Below, in pieces: positions 60,001-64,000 of a stretch of DNA of 64,000 bases (positions are counted from its first letter, which is position 1; each line of letters opens with the position of its first letter). A program made the translations under genes and the position numbers. The notes under the pieces were generated by a model. The model was given only the letters and a program-made list of their open reading frames with translations, was not told the origin of the DNA and made no database searches. This DNA comes from Colletes latitarsis (Eukaryota > Arthropoda > Insecta > Hymenoptera > Colletidae): the NCBI RefSeq assembly GCF_051014445.1, contig NC_135147.1:28610479-28674478 (forward strand), written 5' to 3'.

Positions 60001-63000
60001 AAGAGAAACGAAATGCTTGGACAGGCATTTAAGTTTAACAATTACTAATAAATTGTTTATTAATTATAAAAAAAAAATGTGAAGTACCTTAAGTTGATGT
60101 GTATTGAAGAACTTGAGAGCACTGGTACCTCCACGACCAGCACCAGATCCCGCTGGTAAATCATGAACTTTCACAGGAAATTGTTCCAACTGTGCAACAC
60201 AACTATTTAGTTTCGTTACCAGAGCACCAAAAGCTCCAGGATTAAGGTCCATAATATTGTTGCTCTGCTGCATCTGAATCATATATATAAAAATATTTTA
60301 TAGAAAGAAAAAACCACTAAATATAGGTTTAATTTACTTACAGTCGATTCTGCAAACAACTTCCAGAACATTCGAAGGCGATCATAACGATTACCAGGAG
60401 CATCTGTAGTAGTGAGGTAGTTGAGCAGAGCTTTAATAAGACCACTATAATTCATTTCAAATGGAGATATGTCACTTTCGAGTATTATATCTCGCAATTC
60501 AGTAAGCGCCGATAACATTTCATCCAATTCCTATTAATTTATCGTCAATTATTAATTTAATGGCAACAACATACAAATTGATAGCACATAACACATACAA
60601 TAAAACCTCGATTTGTCCGATAAGAATTGTAATTAGGTATCAATATATACTTACATTTGATTGTAACCGTTGTATAGCAGCAGTAAGTCTTGAAAGGACT
60701 GTCATTGCAGGATGTGTACAGGGTGCATTGTCTTGATATCGCGTCAAGAACTGTGCAGCCTGTTCACGTACCCATGCTTTAGCTTTATCTCGATTGCCTC
60801 CCGTTAAACTTGAATTGCTTGGCGGTTTCGATAAACTCGTCGACGAGCTTGAATCTCTTTTATCGTTAGTAGAACTTGAAGACGACGATTTTCGACCCCA
60901 TCTAGCGGGATTAAGATTTCCTAAGAATCGATTATTTTTAGTAGTGAAACCAGTAAAAAGTGATTCCGGTTGTTGAGTTTGTTGTGGTGTTGTACCGCCT
61001 AGTCTAGAAAATCGGCCCTTCTTGTTTTGCCGTTTTCTTTTTAGCACATCTCCGAGTCTCCTAATAAATTGTATAAATAAATAGATGTAATGATTTCTAT
61101 GTAATTTTTCTATGTTTTTCAATCGTATACTTACAAATGAGCACTTTGTGGTGTGGATACATCATCTACTGTAGAGTTTAATTCGTTTCTAGCGTGTGTC
61201 TCCATCGATGCAGAAAGGTTCGGTTTCAACTGACACGTTGCAATTGTTCCGAACAATATGTTACCATTCGTTGATGGCGAAGCAATTGGAGACGTGGCAT
61301 TACTAGAAGACAACATTGTAGTGGAAGAAAGTGATGTATTCGACGGACCTGGCTGTGGGGTTGGTAATGATGTACCTAACAAATAGAAAGGAAACAAAAT
61401 ATCACCATCGTTAAATTGCAATTTGTAATAAAAATACGAAACATTTTATTATACAAATAATTATGGGTATAATTTCAATAAATTACCAGAAGGACACTTG
61501 GGCGGTGAAACACCAAGAGGTACTTCAGGGTCAGCTAGTTGACGTATTTGATGTAGTACACCTTCACGATGGAAATGAACCCCAAACACTTGTGGTAGCC
61601 TTTTCATTAATATACTTGCCATCTGCAGAGCTCCAATAACAATTCGTAAATCTTGGGATGCCAGCATGCCCGCTATGTGTGATGATACTACTTGGTTCTT
61701 CAAGACATCCTACATAAACAAATAAAATGAACAATTTGAATAACAATTGATAGGAACAGTAGCGTCGTCTTTCATTGATAGTTACCTTAAGTAAATCTGT
61801 TGAAGCATAGTAGACCATACGTAAAAGAGCTCGAAGACATTTACATTTCACAGCAGGACCAGCAGAACTGCTATAGACTTCGTACAGGACAGAGAATAAA
61901 GTTCGGATAAAAGACACTAGCCATTCGTTTGTTTCGATTACTGGAGGTATAACATCCATGCTGTGAAAAATATGTATAACTTAATGAAATATGTGTTTTA
62001 AATGTAATTGTACGTTTATTTTAAAAATAAACATAAACTTTTACCTTGATAAACAAGTAGGACTTTTGCCTTCCGTGGGATGAGTATTTACTCTACGAAA
62101 AATGCTTCGCGCTACTCCAATGTCTTCATTGATTTGTTTCATCACAGTCAAATCTATCGTATAAGTTCGTCCTAGAGAGGAAAGACAAATCTCGTCTTCA
62201 CCATTCTGAAATGCCATCTGTAAAAAGCATTTCTCCATTACATTGTACTTGTTCTTTTCTAAATATTAGAAAATTCGCAATGATAATAATACCTCAATAA
62301 TTCTAGAATCGATAGTACTAAATGGATGACAACAATGCCTTTCATCACGCCATTCCCAATGAACGTTTTCTTGTTGATTACTGGTCCTTTCAAGTAAACT
62401 ATTTACACTAAATATACCATCTGTTGGTAGTGGAGGCATGAGTTCCTCGATCAAACAAGTGATTTCAAACCACTCTTGTGGAGAACGCGGCACTAACTCT
62501 ACGTCTTCCGTTTTCACTTCCAGCGATCCGGTTAAAAGATAACTTAGCGTGAACGCTATATTTTGTTGCAAAAGCAGCTGTGCCAAGTCGGGACAGCGAT
62601 TTGATATCACAGAGAGCATACGTAACACTGTTATGAAATTACCAATGCTGTTGACAGGTGGTGTAATCATAAGCTAGAATATGAAGAAGTACTCTTATTA
62701 CCAATAAACTATGTTTATAATTGACATCGAATATGGAGGAATAAAAAAATCAGTTTGTGATAATACTGGAGAATATTAAAATATAAATATAATTCATACC
62801 AGCTGTTGTAAGTTTTGAAGAAGTTCTGCATTTATAATTTTATGTAAAGTTATAGGTTCATGTTGAAAACTATCAACTAAACGACTAAATGCTTGGCAAA
62901 CACACTCAACACTTTTTTTATCTTGATTTGTTAATCTACTTGTCAGTAAAGGCAAACTGCTGACTACCAAATGAAAATCATCAGGATGGAGATTTTGGCA

Positions 63001-63934
63001 ACAGTTCGCTGTAATTGTTAATGCAGCTCGCTGAGCCGTGATATTGAAAAAATCGACAAATTTCAAACAAGCTGATACTCCTCCCTAAAACAATACAAAT
63101 TAATTTGTAAATGTATTGTATACCCCGGCTTCAAGGATCACAGATGTACAAAATCATTGGAGTTTCACGTTCGAAATGTACAAGTCGTAACATCATAATA
63201 AAAATAGCTTATTTAAGACTGATAAGTCGTTATTTATTATATCAGTAAATATATTCTATTGTAAAACAATTCTATGTCTGCGGCCCATGACATGGTAGTA
63301 TAAATTGGCCCTTGGGCCAAAATAAGTTTGACATGCCTGCTTTAAATCATCATCAACTAGATCGATGCAAACGACTCGTCACATCTATGCAATCGGTGGC
63401 ACAGTGATTCTACACACCTAAGTCGAACAGCCGCAACAGTGATTATTAAACTGTTTCAGTCGCGCGAGAACTAAAAACCTTGCCAAGAAGACGGTCAGCA
63501 TCGAACAAGCCATATTCCGCTTGATTAACAAAAATCCGAGTAACTTAATATACTTACCGCGTGTAAGATAGTTTTACTGTGTCTCCGTGATAACATGGCT
63601 AGTGCCGTTAAGCATTGTTCTGCCACATCCATGCACTCTATAGACTCCAGCTTTTGTAAGAACACTGGAACAGCATCAACCACAACTGTTGACGAACGAG
63701 GTAAAGCTTCCATCATGTAAGTAAGAGCACGACACGCATGTGTCATTATTACAAAATTGTGCTCTATTCCAAGTAAATTAATTAAAGCTGCGACCACTTG
63801 TTTTACTGGAAAACCAGTCAATGTGTCCTCGTTTCCCATAACCAGAATTTCACCCATTCCAATGACAGCTTGTAGCTGTTCTCCTTCATCATCAACAGCT
63901 TGTAAACCAGCCAAGAGCTGTTGTGCCTTAGCAG
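57033..63934 (-). CDS. TRIP12: TRIP12 / ctrip HECT E3 ubiquitin ligase, 5' end outside window
   Basis: Nuclear HECT-type E3 ligase of the ubiquitin-fusion-degradation branch; Drosophila ctrip affects the circadian clock. Eighteen exons: 63934-63558, 63084-62800, 62673-62293, 62217-62045, 61960-61786, 61709-61487, 61375-61135, 61060-60655, 60530-60342, 60273-60088, 59921-59730, 59652-59447, 59312-58893, 58814-58562, 58382-58137, 58062-57733, 57630-57312, 57229-57033. Phases all agree; 1,599 residues are present. Domains: armadillo-like repeats at the start (MEALPRSSTVVVDAVPVFL), WWE domain (HWEWRDERHC to YTIDLTVMKQINEDIGVARS), a Ser-rich linker with DVLKRKRQNKKG, a conserved central region (VKIDPLALVQAIERYLMVRG), and the HECT domain with VGTGLGPTLEFYALVSREL. 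The catalytic Cys in SVMTCVNYLKLPDY is encoded at 57137-57135. The end SFHLS matches the family. Confidence 0.96.
63273..63345. mobile_element. Probable hAT-type transposon end remnant
   Basis: Lies in the TRIP12 intron 63085-63557. The segment GCGGCCCATGACATGGTAGT, then TTGGCCCTTGGGCCAA (palindromic), then AAGTTTGACATGCCTGCTTT resembles the 3' ends of insect hAT (ZBED-like) elements, where coding sequence for a GHL/KFDMPAL-like tail runs into the terminus. Only a short piece remains. The assignment is from memory of such ends and is tentative. Confidence 0.4.
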
Positions 63935-64000
63935 CTAAAACCATAAAATTATTTCGTAAAATGTTTCGAATTGTGTACACATTTAGCTAAATTTAGCATT

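Overview
The window is AT-rich animal DNA with small phase-conserving GT-AG introns, conserved metazoan single-copy genes and several short palindromic transposon relics. Gene content (a hemomucin with a mucin tail, two Methuselah-like receptors, SMUG1, ARID4/hat-trick, TRIP12/ctrip) points to an insect. The low GC content and the type of MITE point to a hymenopteran (bee, ant or wasp), which is my inference. All coding models below were rebuilt exon by exon from splice sites and reading-frame phase.

Layout, left to right: the C-terminal side of ARID4 leaves at base 1 (- strand). Then come PRMT1 (+), exocyst Sec10 (-), Rab1 (-), a composite inverted repeat near 17.2-17.6 kb, PIG-H (+), a 919-residue unrecognised protein (+) whose reading frame overlaps the end of PIG-H, a small coiled-coil protein (-), hemomucin/APMAP (+), a C3orf33-like protein (-) and a 347-residue protein with repeated Tyr-x-Pro motifs (+).

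From 30.2 to 47.3 kb the - strand carries the whole of the intron-binding helicase Aquarius. One of its introns is about 11.3 kb long and holds two complete Methuselah-like GPCR genes on the + strand. To the right lie SMUG1 and ADAT2 (+, tightly spaced), a membrane-anchored TTLL15-type ligase-like protein (-), RpS29 (+), a TMEM256/DUF423 protein (+), and the C-terminal 1,599 residues of the HECT ligase TRIP12 (-), which runs off the right edge.

Most genes are housekeeping and unrelated in pathway: GPI-anchor synthesis, secretion (Rab1, exocyst), splicing (Aquarius), translation (RpS29, ADAT2), chromatin and ubiquitin (ARID4, PRMT1, TRIP12). The less ordinary structures are the overlapping PIG-H/919-residue pair, the nested receptor pair inside Aquarius, two proteins I cannot assign, a stop-free frame-preserving intron inside the TRIP12 HECT domain, and a set of MITE-like inverted repeats. 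I saw no tRNA, rRNA, CRISPR array or intact transposase gene.
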